NCBI GenBank assembly: GCA_041191265.1
Contig: JBEEPE010000116.1
Span: 1 to 11,352 of the forward strand
Source: JBEEPE01 sp041191265
GTDB taxonomy: Bacteria > Verrucomicrobiota > Verrucomicrobiia > Chthoniobacterales > Chthoniobacteraceae
Direction of reading: 5' to 3'
Length of the DNA: 11,352 bases
The notes beneath the pieces were generated by a model. The model was not told the DNA's origin. It searched no databases and saw only the letters and a program-made list of their open reading frames with translations. Of this stretch, positions 1 to 7,116 are shown piece by piece. Within the stretch, counting starts at the first letter, position 1, and each line of letters starts with the position of its first letter. Both the position numbers and the translations under genes were made by a program.

Positions 1-1
1 C

Positions 2-1471
2 GCACATAAGGGAAACTCAGCCATCGTGGTGGTGGGACTCCCAGACACCGCCATCCGCGAAAGCCGCGACCGCGTCACGACCGCCATCTCCAACTCCCTC
101 CTGCGCTGGCCCGTCGGACGAATCACCGTCAATCTAGCGCCTGCCGATGTCCGAAAAGAGGGTCCCGCGTTCGACCTGCCCATCGCCGTTGGGATGACCC
201 TCCTCGCTGCCCGAAATACGCCACAGGACCTGCACGATTACTGCATCGCGGGCGAGCTCGCCCTCGACGGCACCGTGCGCCCCGTCAAAGGCGCTCTCCC
301 CATCGCACTCGAAGCGCGCCAGCGCGGCCTCCGCGCGCTGATTCTCCCACGAGAAAACGCCCGTGAAGCCAGCCTTGTCCAAGGCCTCGACATCTTTCCC
401 GTCTCCAGTCTCCGTGAGACCGTCGACTTCCTCCGAGGCAATCACCCCATTCCGGTCTTTCGGTCCAACCCCAACGAACTCCTCGCCGAAGCCGCCTCCG
501 CCGTAGTTCCTGACCTATCCGATATCCGCGGCCAACACCTCGCACGGCGCGCCATGGAGGTCGCCGTCAGCGGCGGACACAATCTCCTTCTCATGGGATC
601 CCCTGGTTGCGGCAAATCCATGCTCGCAAAGCGCATCCCCGGTCTCATCCCACCCATGTCACTGGACGAAGCCATCGAAACCACTCGCATCCACAGCACG
701 TGCGGACTCCTTCTCGGAAAATCAGCATCGGTCATTTCCACCCGCCCCTTTCGATCCCCCCACCACACCATCTCCGACGCCGGCCTTCTCGGTGGCTCCG
801 CAATTCCATCCCCTGGCGAGGTGAGCCTCGCGCATAACGGCGTTCTGTTTCTCGACGAGTTACCCGAGTTCAAACGCCCCACGCTTGAGGTCCTCCGTCA
901 ACCGCTGGAGGACGGAACCGTGACCATCACGCGCGCCGCAGGGACGATGACGTTTCCCGCCGATTTCATGCTGGTCGCCGCCCTCAACCCCTGTCCCTGC
1001 GGATATTTCGGCGACCCAAACCGGACCTGCAGCTGCAGCACCGCCCAAATCCAACGCTATCGCCAGCGCATTTCCGGACCGCTCCTCGATCGAATCGACA
1101 TCCAAATCGAAGTGCCGGCCGTCACGTTCCGAGAAATGGCGGGCGGCACCGACGGAGAGGCGAGCGCAGCCGTCCGCCATCGCATCGCAACCTGCCGAGA
1201 GACACAGCAAACGCGTTTTCGAGGTTCATGCCGGAACAATGCACGAATGACCTCCCGTCTCATTCGTCAGCACTGTCAGTTGGACGATGCCTCCTCAGCC
1301 CTTCTCCAAGAGGCCATGCAATCGCTTAAACTCAGCGCCCGCGCGTACGACCGTATCCTTCGCGTGGCACGAACGATTGCAGACCTCGACGGCGCTACAC
1401 AAATTGCCGGAGACCACCTCCACGAAGCAATCAGCTACCGGACTCTCGATCGCAACCACACCACCGAATAG
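2..1471 (+). CDS. comM: ComM/YifB family AAA+ ATPase (Mg-chelatase-like), 5' end cut off
   Basis: This is a competence-type hexameric AAA+ helicase. ComM promotes branch migration during integration of donor DNA in natural transformation, and YifB homologues are widespread even in bacteria not known to be competent. The frame stays open to the window edge, reading AHKGNSAIVVVGLPDTA before any good start, so the GTG at 26 is internal and roughly 15-30 N-terminal residues are missing. Counting from that GTG: the N-terminal ChlI/Lon-protease-like domain covers about 1-145, Walker A is MGSPGCGKS (190-198), Walker B is LFLDE (274-278), a cysteine cluster NPCPCG...CSCS starts near 321, the arginine-finger region holds LLDRIDIQ, and the C-terminal Mg_chelatase_C domain has SARAYDRILRVARTIADLDG. 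About 489 residues are visible against a usual length near 505. The gene ends in TAG and converges on tRNA-Lys 56 nt downstream. The family call is very safe; a role in transformation here is inference. Confidence 0.95.
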   Translation, partial: AHKGNSAIVVVGLPDTAIRESRDRVTTAISNSLLRWPVGRITVNLAPADVRKEGPAFDLPIAVGMTLLAARNTPQDLHDYCIAGELALDGTVRPVKGALPIALEARQRGLRALILPRENAREASLVQGLDIFPVSSLRETVDFLRGNHPIPVFRSNPNELLAEAASAVVPDLSDIRGQHLARRAMEVAVSGGHNLLLMGSPGCGKSMLAKRIPGLIPPMSLDEAIETTRIHSTCGLLLGKSASVISTRPFRSPHHTISDAGLLGGSAIPSPGEVSLAHNGVLFLDELPEFKRPTLEVLRQPLEDGTVTITRAAGTMTFPADFMLVAALNPCPCGYFGDPNRTCSCSTAQIQRYRQRISGPLLDRIDIQIEVPAVTFREMAGGTDGEASAAVRHRIATCRETQQTRFRGSCRNNARMTSRLIRQHCQLDDASSALLQEAMQSLKLSARAYDRILRVARTIADLDGATQIAGDHLHEAISYRTLDRNHTTE

Positions 1472-1527
1472 AGACCATAAGTAGAGAGACCGATTGGCCC
1501 AGCCCCGTAGACCCAATCAAACAAAAG

Positions 1528-1599
1528 TGGGTCGGGCGAGACTCGAACTCGCAACCAACGCCTTAAAAGGGCGCTGCTCTACCATTGAGCTACCGACCC
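1528..1599 (-). tRNA. tRNA-Lys, anticodon UUU
   Basis: Read on the minus strand, a full 72-nt cloverleaf folds. The acceptor stem GGGTCGG/CCGACCC has 7 bp. The D-arm is GCTC/GAGC. The anticodon stem GCGCC/GGCGT contains one G-U pair and closes the 7-nt loop CTTTTAA with anticodon TTT at 1565-1567. The T-arm is GCGAG/CTCGC around TTCGAGT. The discriminator base is A (1528), as in Escherichia coli tRNA-Lys. No 3' CCA is encoded (the next bases are CTT), so CCA must be added after transcription. The gene lies between the DUF486 gene, also on the minus strand, and the convergent comM end. I could not assign a promoter with confidence. Confidence 0.97.
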
Positions 1600-1635
1600 G
1601 TAAAGCCGCCCCCTCGGACGACACTCGCGATTGAA

Positions 1636-1661
1636 AAGTCCATCACTCGCAAGCGGGACTT
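1636..1661 (-). terminator. Weak hairpin between the DUF486 gene and tRNA-Lys, possible terminator
   Basis: On the minus strand a perfect 6-bp inverted repeat AAGTCC...GGACTT with a 14-nt loop lies 38 nt beyond the DUF486 stop codon. Two further T residues follow directly, making a short TTTT run with the stem end. The stem is short and the loop long, so this is at best an inefficient intrinsic terminator. If it does not work, tRNA-Lys could be read through from the upstream operon. Confidence 0.3.
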
Positions 1662-1698
1662 GGGACGGTACTCCTCACGCTCGGAAAATCAAGGGGAA

Positions 1699-2043
1699 TC
1701 AGGAGCGGAACATAAAATACACTGCGCCCAACACACAGAGTCCTGCCCACAAATAATCAAGCTTCAGCGGCTGTTGCAGATACATCACCGAAAACGGGAC
1801 GAACACCAACAAGCTCAAGGCTTCCTGCATGATTTTCAACTGCGCCACAGAGTATACCGTCGCACCAATCCGGTTCGCCGGCACCTGAAACGCGTACTCA
1901 ATCCCCGCGACCATCCAGCTCAACGCCGCCGCTACAAACCAAGGCCGCCCCGACAACTCCTTGAGGTGGGCATACCAAGCAAACGACATAAAAACGTTCG
2001 CCAAGGTCAACAACCCCGCCGTCTTAAACCATACAGGTACCAT
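1699..2043 (-). CDS. DUF486 (DMT-superfamily-like) small membrane protein
   Basis: The product has 114 residues and four hydrophobic segments (about 6-24, 33-51, 64-88 and 95-112). Family landmarks are ANVFMSFAWYAHLK, the conserved segment EYAFQVPANRIG, AQLKIMQE and CVLGAVYFMF. These match the DUF486/COG3169 family of inner-membrane proteins, which resemble half of a drug/metabolite transporter. Length is normal for the family; the transported substrate, if any, is unknown. The ATG at 2043 is chosen. An in-frame TTG at 2052 would add three residues, but GAGGAG lies only 3 nt before it. GAGGAG is 12 nt from the ATG, slightly long, so the start is not fully settled. The gene begins 24 nt after the M20 peptidase stop, so it is likely the last gene of that operon. 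Confidence 0.9.
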   Translation of the reverse strand: MVPVWFKTAGLLTLANVFMSFAWYAHLKELSGRPWFVAAALSWMVAGIEYAFQVPANRIGATVYSVAQLKIMQEALSLLVFVPFSVMYLQQPLKLDYLWAGLCVLGAVYFMFRS

Positions 2044-2067
2044 CCCGCACAACTACTCCTCAGCCGT

Positions 2068-3213
2068 CTACCCCGCAAGCGCTCGAAGCCAACTCTCAAA
2101 GTGACGAGCCCCAGCCCGCAAATCCTCCAACGCAATAAACTCATCCTTCGTGTGCGCCTGATCAATCGAACCGCAACCCATCGCAATGCTCGGACTTCCC
2201 GCAGCCGCAAAAACTGACGCGTCACAGTACCACGGCGCACCAACCACGCGGCTCCCAATATCGAGAAACGCTTGCACAAACGGATGCCCCGGATCGGTGT
2301 CCAAAGGCGCGCCAACCGATAAATCAATCTCAACCCCCGAGTCCGACCCGCGCAACCGCGCCTTCAGCTCCTCCAAAAAATCCGCTCCCAGCGCCGGCGC
2401 AAAACGCACGTCCAAACACATCTCGCACGAATCCGGCACAATGTTCACTTTGCTCCCCCCGGAAATCGTCCCGACACTCAGCGTCGAAGCGCCCAAGCGC
2501 GAATCCACATGCGATTCCACCCACGGCTGAACCTCCAACCGAATGCGCTCCATCACCACCCCCATTTTAATAATCGCGTTCTCTCCCAACGCCGGATTCG
2601 CCGCATGCACGGCTCGGCCATGCGTCCTAACCCGTAAATGCGCGCAACCCTTATGATAACAAACCGCATCGAGCCCCGTAGGCTCAGCCGCAATCACCAA
2701 ATCAAACCGCCGCTCCGCAGCCAGTGCCCGAGACCCATGTTGACCCGCCTCCTCACCAGCCAATCCCGCAAACCACACCTCAAAATCCAGCTGCTCCAGA
2801 ACGTCGCGCGCAGCAAATAAACCCGCCAGCATCGCTGCCATCGGCCCCTTCGTATCACTCGCCCCTCGCCCCCACACCCGACCATCCCGAACCTCCCCAC
2901 CAAAAGGATCAATCGTCATCCCCACCACACTCACCGTGTCCGTGTGTGGAGCAAACAGTACCCGACGCCCCCCAAGACGCTCACCGTTCAATCGAGCCAC
3001 CACGTTCGGTCGCCCCGGCAACAACTCGTCCAGCCGAACCAAACTCTCCGGAAAACGCACCCGTAACCAGTCGCCAATCCAACGCGCACACCGCTCCTCC
3101 CCCACCTGATCCGTCCCAGGATTGTCAGCCGGATTCACACTCGGAATTCGCACCAGCGCCGAACACAACTCCACCACATCCACCGGATACACTTCAAAAC
3201 CCGCCGCACTCAC
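2068..3213 (-). CDS. M20 family metallopeptidase/deacylase (ArgE/DapE-like)
   Basis: This is a cytosolic di-zinc hydrolase of the ArgE/DapE/CPG2/ACY1 family, which removes acyl or peptide groups from amino acids. In the 381-residue form the expected site residues are all present: H90 and D92 in APHTDT, D120 in GRGASDTKGP, the E154-E155 pair in LAGEEAG, E177 in AAEPTG, H203 in the lid/dimer domain (GRAVHAANP) and H354 in DQAHTKDE. The ending resembles acetylornithine deacetylase (IEQAHxPDE) more than DapE, but substrate cannot be set from sequence alone. The start is the GTG at 3213, forming GTGA with the epimerase stop. It is preceded by GGAGGTGA at ideal spacing (7 nt from GGAGG). The frame could open as far up as 3291, but that would overlap the epimerase by about 80 nt with no support. 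Translational coupling to the epimerase is likely. Confidence 0.93.
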   Translation of the reverse strand: MSAAGFEVYPVDVVELCSALVRIPSVNPADNPGTDQVGEERCARWIGDWLRVRFPESLVRLDELLPGRPNVVARLNGERLGGRRVLFAPHTDTVSVVGMTIDPFGGEVRDGRVWGRGASDTKGPMAAMLAGLFAARDVLEQLDFEVWFAGLAGEEAGQHGSRALAAERRFDLVIAAEPTGLDAVCYHKGCAHLRVRTHGRAVHAANPALGENAIIKMGVVMERIRLEVQPWVESHVDSRLGASTLSVGTISGGSKVNIVPDSCEMCLDVRFAPALGADFLEELKARLRGSDSGVEIDLSVGAPLDTDPGHPFVQAFLDIGSRVVGAPWYCDASVFAAAGSPSIAMGCGSIDQAHTKDEFIALEDLRAGARHFESWLRALAG

Positions 3214-4169
3214 GCTTTCACCTCCCCAGCCACCGATAAAAACCACTCCGCAAACCGTGGAATCCCGTGCTCCACGCACACCGAGGGACAATACCCCAAC
3301 GCCTGCCTCGCCTTCGAAATGTCCGCGTAGGTCAAAGGCACATCGCCAGGCTGCTCCGGCAAAACCTCAATCAACGCCTTTTTCCCCAGCGCCTTTTCAA
3401 TCAATCCAATCAACTCGCTCAACGTCGTCGTCTGGCTCTCGCCAAGGTTAAAAACGTCACACCGCTCCCCCTCATACGAAATCGCCCCGTTAATCCCCTG
3501 AACAATATCGTCAATGTACGTGTAATCCCGACGAGTCGAACCGTCCCCAAACTGCTTAATCGGTCTGCCCTCCCAAATCCGTCGACTGAACCCGTGAATC
3601 GCCAAGTCAGGGCGCTGCCTCGGCCCGTACACCGTGAAAAAACGTAGGCTGATAGTCCGAATGCCGTACAGATGCGAATAGTTCGAGCAAAGCTGCTCGC
3701 CAGCCAACTTCGTAGCGGCATACGGCGAAATCGTCCGCGTCAACGCCATGTCCTCCCGAAAGGGTGCCGTCCGTAACACCCCGTAAACTGATGAACTTGA
3801 CGCATTCACCACCCTTCCAACCCCCGTCTTCCGAGCCGCCTCCAGCACGTTCAATGTCCCCACAATATTGGTGTCCACATACAGACGGGGATCCTTGAGA
3901 GACGGACGAACCCCCGCCCTCGCCGCCAGATGAACCACTGCGTCAAACCGCCCCTCCTCAAACACACGCTCGACCAACGCGGCATCTCGGATATCGCCGC
4001 GTACAATCCGTATGTCCGCCCCCACTCCAACCAAGTTCTGCTCTTTGATTTCAGGCGAATAAAAGTCGTTGAAATCATCCAAGACCGTCACGTCATCCCC
4101 CTGAGCCAAGCGCGAATCCACCACGTGCGATCCGATAAAGCCCGCCCCGCCTGTCACTAAAAGTCTCAT
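3210..4169 (-). CDS. NAD-dependent nucleotide-sugar epimerase, UDP-glucuronate 4-epimerase-like
   Basis: This is an extended short-chain dehydrogenase of 319 residues. The NAD-binding Rossmann motif TGGAGFIG lies at 6-13. An acidic residue pair after strand beta-2 (LDDFNDFYSPEIKEQNL) is typical of UDP-glucuronate 4-epimerases. HLAARAGVRPSLKDP (80-94), the serine-rich SSSSVYG (124-130) and the catalytic YAATK (Y150, K154) follow. Downstream come the substrate-loop signatures FFTVYGPRQRPDLA and DGSTRRDYTYIDD. The AGVR and RPDLA segments favour UDP-glucuronate 4-epimerase over UDP-glucose 4-epimerase; related dTDP- or GDP-sugar enzymes remain possible. The likely role is supplying galacturonate-type sugars for capsule, O-antigen or exopolysaccharide. 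The ATG at 4169 gives the canonical N-terminus MRLLVTGGAGFIG, yet no Shine-Dalgarno sequence precedes it. The stop overlaps the M20 gene start. Confidence 0.92.
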   Translation of the reverse strand: MRLLVTGGAGFIGSHVVDSRLAQGDDVTVLDDFNDFYSPEIKEQNLVGVGADIRIVRGDIRDAALVERVFEEGRFDAVVHLAARAGVRPSLKDPRLYVDTNIVGTLNVLEAARKTGVGRVVNASSSSVYGVLRTAPFREDMALTRTISPYAATKLAGEQLCSNYSHLYGIRTISLRFFTVYGPRQRPDLAIHGFSRRIWEGRPIKQFGDGSTRRDYTYIDDIVQGINGAISYEGERCDVFNLGESQTTTLSELIGLIEKALGKKALIEVLPEQPGDVPLTYADISKARQALGYCPSVCVEHGIPRFAEWFLSVAGEVKA

Positions 4170-4242
4170 GGATGCAAGCTAACCCGCCCCGATAAACCCC
4201 GGCAAGTCGCCCCTGCTTTGTGACACAGAAGCGGACCCGCCC

Positions 4243-5136
4243 CTACAGCCCCGCTTTTTCGCGCAAAAACCGATAAAGTGCCTGCGTCCCGCACTCGCCG
4301 AATCCGCCCCCTTCCAACGCTTGGTAAAGACGCCCCGCCGTCTCCAATCCCGGCATCTGCACTCGCCGCGCCGCGGCAAACTCGAGGGCAATCCCGATGT
4401 CCTTCACCAAATGCTTTACAAAGAATCCAGGCGCGAAATCTCCAGATAACGCTCGCGGCGCAAGTTGCGAAAACGCCCAACTCCCCGCTGCCCCCCCCGA
4501 AAGCAAACCCTGCACCTTTGCAGGGTCCAGCCCACCCACCTCCGCCAACACCAACGCCTCTACCCAAGCAACCATCCCAACCGCCACCGCAACCTGATTC
4601 GCCATCTTGCAGCGCTGACCCGCTCCCGGCCCGCCCAAATGCTCAATCGTCTTACCCATCCGCTGAAACAGGGGCAAAACCTCCTCAAACCCCGAACAAT
4701 CCCCGCCCGCCATGATCACCAACCTAGCCTCGCGCGCCCCCAAATCCCCGCCGGATACCGGAGCATCCAGCACCCGAATCCCCCGCCGCATCCCAACCTC
4801 CGCAATGCGCTCAGCCAACGACGGACACGACGTCGTCATATCCACCAGAACCGTCCCCTCCGCTGCGTGGCTGATCAAACCGCCCGCGCCAAGATACGTC
4901 GCCTCCACATCCGAAGGATATCCCACCATCGATATCACCGCCGATACGCCGGAAGCCACCTCCGCCAAATCCTCGCACCAAACCGCCCCTCGCTCCTCCA
5001 AAACTCGCCCCTTCTCCCGAGTCCGCGTGTGAAACCGTACGCGATACCCCGCGTCAATCAGGTGCCCCGCCATACTACGCCCCATCACCCCAGTCCCCAC
5101 AAACCCCACAGAACACCCCGACAGAAAACCGCTCAC
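4243..5136 (-). CDS. Beta-hydroxyacid dehydrogenase (3-hydroxyisobutyrate dehydrogenase / tartronate semialdehyde reductase family)
   Basis: This NAD(P)-dependent cytosolic oxidoreductase has 297 residues, the normal family length. The dinucleotide motif GFVGTGVMG is at 11-19. The substrate-binding signature DAPVSGGDLGAREA begins at 124. The catalytic lysine is K177 in GAGQRCKMANQ, and the C-terminal all-helical domain carries KHLVKDIGIALEFA (K245-D246). The family oxidises or reduces 3-hydroxy acids such as 3-hydroxyisobutyrate, D-glycerate/tartronate semialdehyde, or glyoxylate and succinic semialdehyde. The sequence does not decide between these. The start is the GTG at 5136, sharing GTGA with the stop of the preceding exported-protein gene. 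GGAG lies 8 nt upstream. The next gene downstream starts 73 nt after the stop. Confidence 0.92.
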   Translation of the reverse strand: MSGFLSGCSVGFVGTGVMGRSMAGHLIDAGYRVRFHTRTREKGRVLEERGAVWCEDLAEVASGVSAVISMVGYPSDVEATYLGAGGLISHAAEGTVLVDMTTSCPSLAERIAEVGMRRGIRVLDAPVSGGDLGAREARLVIMAGGDCSGFEEVLPLFQRMGKTIEHLGGPGAGQRCKMANQVAVAVGMVAWVEALVLAEVGGLDPAKVQGLLSGGAAGSWAFSQLAPRALSGDFAPGFFVKHLVKDIGIALEFAAARRVQMPGLETAGRLYQALEGGGFGECGTQALYRFLREKAGL

Positions 5137-5630
5137 TTCACCCGCTCCAAGTAAAAAGTCCCCGTGTCGTACGCCGATTCGTAGCGTAACTCGAAGCGAT
5201 CCCCGTAAATCCCCCCAGAATAGCGATATTCGCCGCCTCCCAACCCCGACAAAACCTGACGCCCTTCCACGTCATAATGATCGCCTGCAGGCGTCAGAGT
5301 CATCTGAGAGTCATACCCCTTGTGCACCGTCAAAAACAACGTTTGCCACCCACCAAATCCTGCGTCGAAAACCAAATCCATCTTCGCTCCTTTTCGCTGA
5401 CGCAAACTCCGCTCGCCCTCCGAGGAAACCCGCACCACAGCGCGCAACGGACCCGAATGCCCCGACGGCCCTTCGCTCCACCACAACCCACTCCAGTTTC
5501 CCGAAATGCGAACTGGCGCCTTGCTGACCTGCGGCGACGCCCATTCCTGCTGAAACCGCGCGGACACACAGGACGTCTCACCAACAACCAGCGCCGCTGC
5601 CAAAGGTAAAAAGAGTTTTGAGGAACGCAT
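5133..5630 (-). CDS. Small exported protein of unknown function
   Basis: I do not recognise a named domain. From the ATG at 5630 the product has 165 residues and begins with a signal peptide: MRSSK, a hydrophobic core LFLPLAAALVV, then GETSCVSA. VSA at 22-24 fits signal peptidase I cleavage; C21 with GETS before it is a poor lipobox, so a lipoprotein is possible but less likely. The mature part is rich in Gly, Trp and Tyr and in alternating beta-strand patterns, including GNWSGLWWSEGPSGHSG, GGGEYRYSGGIYGDRFELRYES and AYDTGTFYLERVK. This suggests a small periplasmic beta-barrel or sandwich. I recall similar hypothetical proteins with an SGHxGxLR segment in planctomycetes and verrucomicrobia, but have not checked. 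The frame is open to 5747, but starting there would overlap the upstream gene and bury the signal peptide. No clear Shine-Dalgarno precedes 5630. The last bases overlap the dehydrogenase start. Confidence 0.75.
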   Translation of the reverse strand: MRSSKLFLPLAAALVVGETSCVSARFQQEWASPQVSKAPVRISGNWSGLWWSEGPSGHSGPLRAVVRVSSEGERSLRQRKGAKMDLVFDAGFGGWQTLFLTVHKGYDSQMTLTPAGDHYDVEGRQVLSGLGGGEYRYSGGIYGDRFELRYESAYDTGTFYLERVK

Positions 5631-5695
5631 AAATAAGACCGGACCATTCCAAGCGAGACCAACCCCACTCGCAACCCGTTTCAACCCGACACACT

Positions 5696-6907
5696 TCACC
5701 TCAAAACTCGACTCCACGCCTCGTCCACCGAAGGCCGCGCACGCCAAACCACCGTCATCACGCGATCCTCACTCGCTATCCACGCCGCCTTCCAGTCTGC
5801 ATCTCGAAAGAAATGCCATCCCGTCCCCACAGGATCCGCCTCAACCTCAGCCCCGCGCGGCCGACGACTAATCAACACCATCCCCTCCGGACGTTGCAGA
5901 GCTAAAATCACGAACTCCACCCCCGACGCCGTCGCCTTCCGCCTTCCAACCACAGCGGTTTTATCGTCCCACCCCGAAAAAGCCGCCCCATCAAGGCCGT
6001 TCAAGAGCAGCCAGTCCGCCATCTCCCCAAAATTCCCCGTAACGGGCTCAATCGATGGCGCCGCCACACCTCGCGCGACGCGAGCCAACAGAAGCGATTG
6101 CTCTTCGTACTCCCGGTACGCATCGGTTTTCCGCAACCAAAAGAACAAACCCGTCGCCATCCCAACCACCAAAAATAACAACATCCAAAGCGTCCGATTC
6201 TCACGTCGACGACGTCCCTCCAACAACGCCGCCAAATCGGCCACCTCCCCTTCCATCACCACCTCCGGCAACTCGTCCTCAGGCTCCTCCGGTAAACGCA
6301 CCCCTTCTACCCAGCCACGCAACTCGCTCCGCAACCCCTCAAACGCCTCAACCCACTCGCGCCCCCCCTCCATCTCCCCCGCAAAACGCAACGCGCTCCG
6401 AACCCGTCTCGCAGCCACCCCCTCACAACCCGCCACACCCATCCACACCAAATCCTCATCCGTCTCCGGACACGTCACCCCCTTCCGCTTCAACAACGCC
6501 CGCATCCCACGCCACACATGGCTCAAAAAAGTGCTCTCCACAAATCCCGTCGCATCCATCCAAGCCACCATCCCCGCCCGTGGTAACGCATACACAACCC
6601 CCAAAACCGCCCGCTCCCTGCGCGGCAAAATCGTTAACCAAGACGCGTCAAACTCCGGACGCTCACCCTCCAACGGATCCAAATAATCCTCCGCAACCTC
6701 CTCCCGCCAACCGTCAGACAAAAACTCTCCAATCAACCCCCGCGCCGCAACCGTCAACCGGTGCTCCTGCTTCCGAGCAATCGAAATCGTCGGCTCCAAC
6801 TGAAGCAAAATCCGACGACAAAGCGTCAAGGCCCTCGCCTCATCGCCAGAAATAAATACCGCGAGACGAAAAAGCCCTTCCAATGCGTCACGCTCAAGAA
6901 GGTCCAT
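5696..6907 (-). CDS. Single-pass membrane protein: degenerate ECF-sigma-like N-terminus with anti-sigma-like C-terminus
   Basis: The product has 403 residues and no family name I can give with certainty. Residues 9-37 (LEGLFRLAVFISGDEARAL...) resemble sigma-70 region 2 of ECF factors. Residues 88-141 (ASWLTILPRRERAVLGVVY..., ESTFLSHVWRGMRALLKR) resemble region 4 with its helix-turn-helix. Residues about 160-200 look like the helical cytoplasmic part of zinc-less anti-sigma proteins. An acidic stretch (206-222) and a basic GRRRRENR (231-238) come before one transmembrane helix at about 240-257, predicting the N-terminus in the cytoplasm. The 145-residue C-terminal part outside the membrane (EMADWLLLNGLDG, GVEFVILALQ, GWHFFRDADWKAAW, VMTVVWRA) recalls the periplasmic ends of anti-sigma factors. 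The ATG at 6907 has no Shine-Dalgarno sequence. A 65-nt gap separates it from the exported-protein start. Reading it as a regulator is inference. Confidence 0.7.
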   Translation of the reverse strand: MDLLERDALEGLFRLAVFISGDEARALTLCRRILLQLEPTISIARKQEHRLTVAARGLIGEFLSDGWREEVAEDYLDPLEGERPEFDASWLTILPRRERAVLGVVYALPRAGMVAWMDATGFVESTFLSHVWRGMRALLKRKGVTCPETDEDLVWMGVAGCEGVAARRVRSALRFAGEMEGGREWVEAFEGLRSELRGWVEGVRLPEEPEDELPEVVMEGEVADLAALLEGRRRRENRTLWMLLFLVVGMATGLFFWLRKTDAYREYEEQSLLLARVARGVAAPSIEPVTGNFGEMADWLLLNGLDGAAFSGWDDKTAVVGRRKATASGVEFVILALQRPEGMVLISRRPRGAEVEADPVGTGWHFFRDADWKAAWIASEDRVMTVVWRARPSVDEAWSRVLR

Positions 6908-7116
6908 CCCGAAACCGTACCCGTACCCCGTGCCGATTCAAGCCCGCCACCCCACCTCACAAACCCCGCCAACCCCCAACAAAACACTTCCTCACGACGA
7001 ATCACTCCCACCAAACACTGTCACCCACCGAAATTCATAGGTTGCAAGATTCCGAACTTCCGCGCACCTTCCCGCCTCTCACCCCCCTCACGAACCCGAA
7101 ACGGCCACCGCAGACC
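6908..7116. promoter_or_regulatory. Divergent intergenic region between the sigma-like gene and topB
   Basis: These 209 bp separate two divergently oriented genes and should hold a promoter for each. I looked for -35/-10 pairs on both strands and found none convincing. The only AT-rich patch is around 7031-7060, with TTCATAG and TTGCAA. Neither flanking start codon has a Shine-Dalgarno sequence. The topB frame stays open upstream to 6883, but the added 78 residues are low-complexity Pro/Arg/Thr sequence and do not look like protein. Confidence 0.4.

Noticed and set aside
1492..1518. GATTGG...CCAATC hairpin between comM and tRNA-Lys, considered as a terminator
   Set aside because: Only 6 bp with a 15-nt loop and no T-run on either strand after the stem; too weak to call.
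1585..2217. + strand open frame of 210 codons
   Set aside because: It is antisense to the DUF486 gene and the M20 gene end and overlaps the tRNA. Its Arg/His/Pro-rich content has no family resemblance, and it is explained by the codon bias of the opposite strand.
2724..3239. + strand Pro/Ser-rich open frame of 171 codons
   Set aside because: It is antisense to the M20 hydrolase, whose catalytic residues are all intact. The Pro richness reflects C-rich DNA.
3214..3291. Longer N-terminus for the M20 hydrolase
   Set aside because: It would overlap the epimerase by about 80 nt, whereas the GTG at 3213 has an excellent ribosome site and a GTGA junction.
4170..4242. Repeated GGGGCGGG on the minus strand, considered as an operator
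   Set aside because: Two copies of an 8-nt G-rich word in a strongly G-skewed strand are expected by chance; no symmetry was found.
6055..6855. + strand Pro-rich open frame of 266 codons
   Set aside because: It is antisense to the sigma-like membrane protein gene. It is low-complexity Pro/Ser/Thr sequence typical of the complement of G-rich coding DNA.
6883..7116. N-terminal extension of topB by 78 codons
   Set aside because: It precedes the canonical TopB start MAKTLVIAEKPSVA, is low-complexity, and overlaps the start of the divergent gene.
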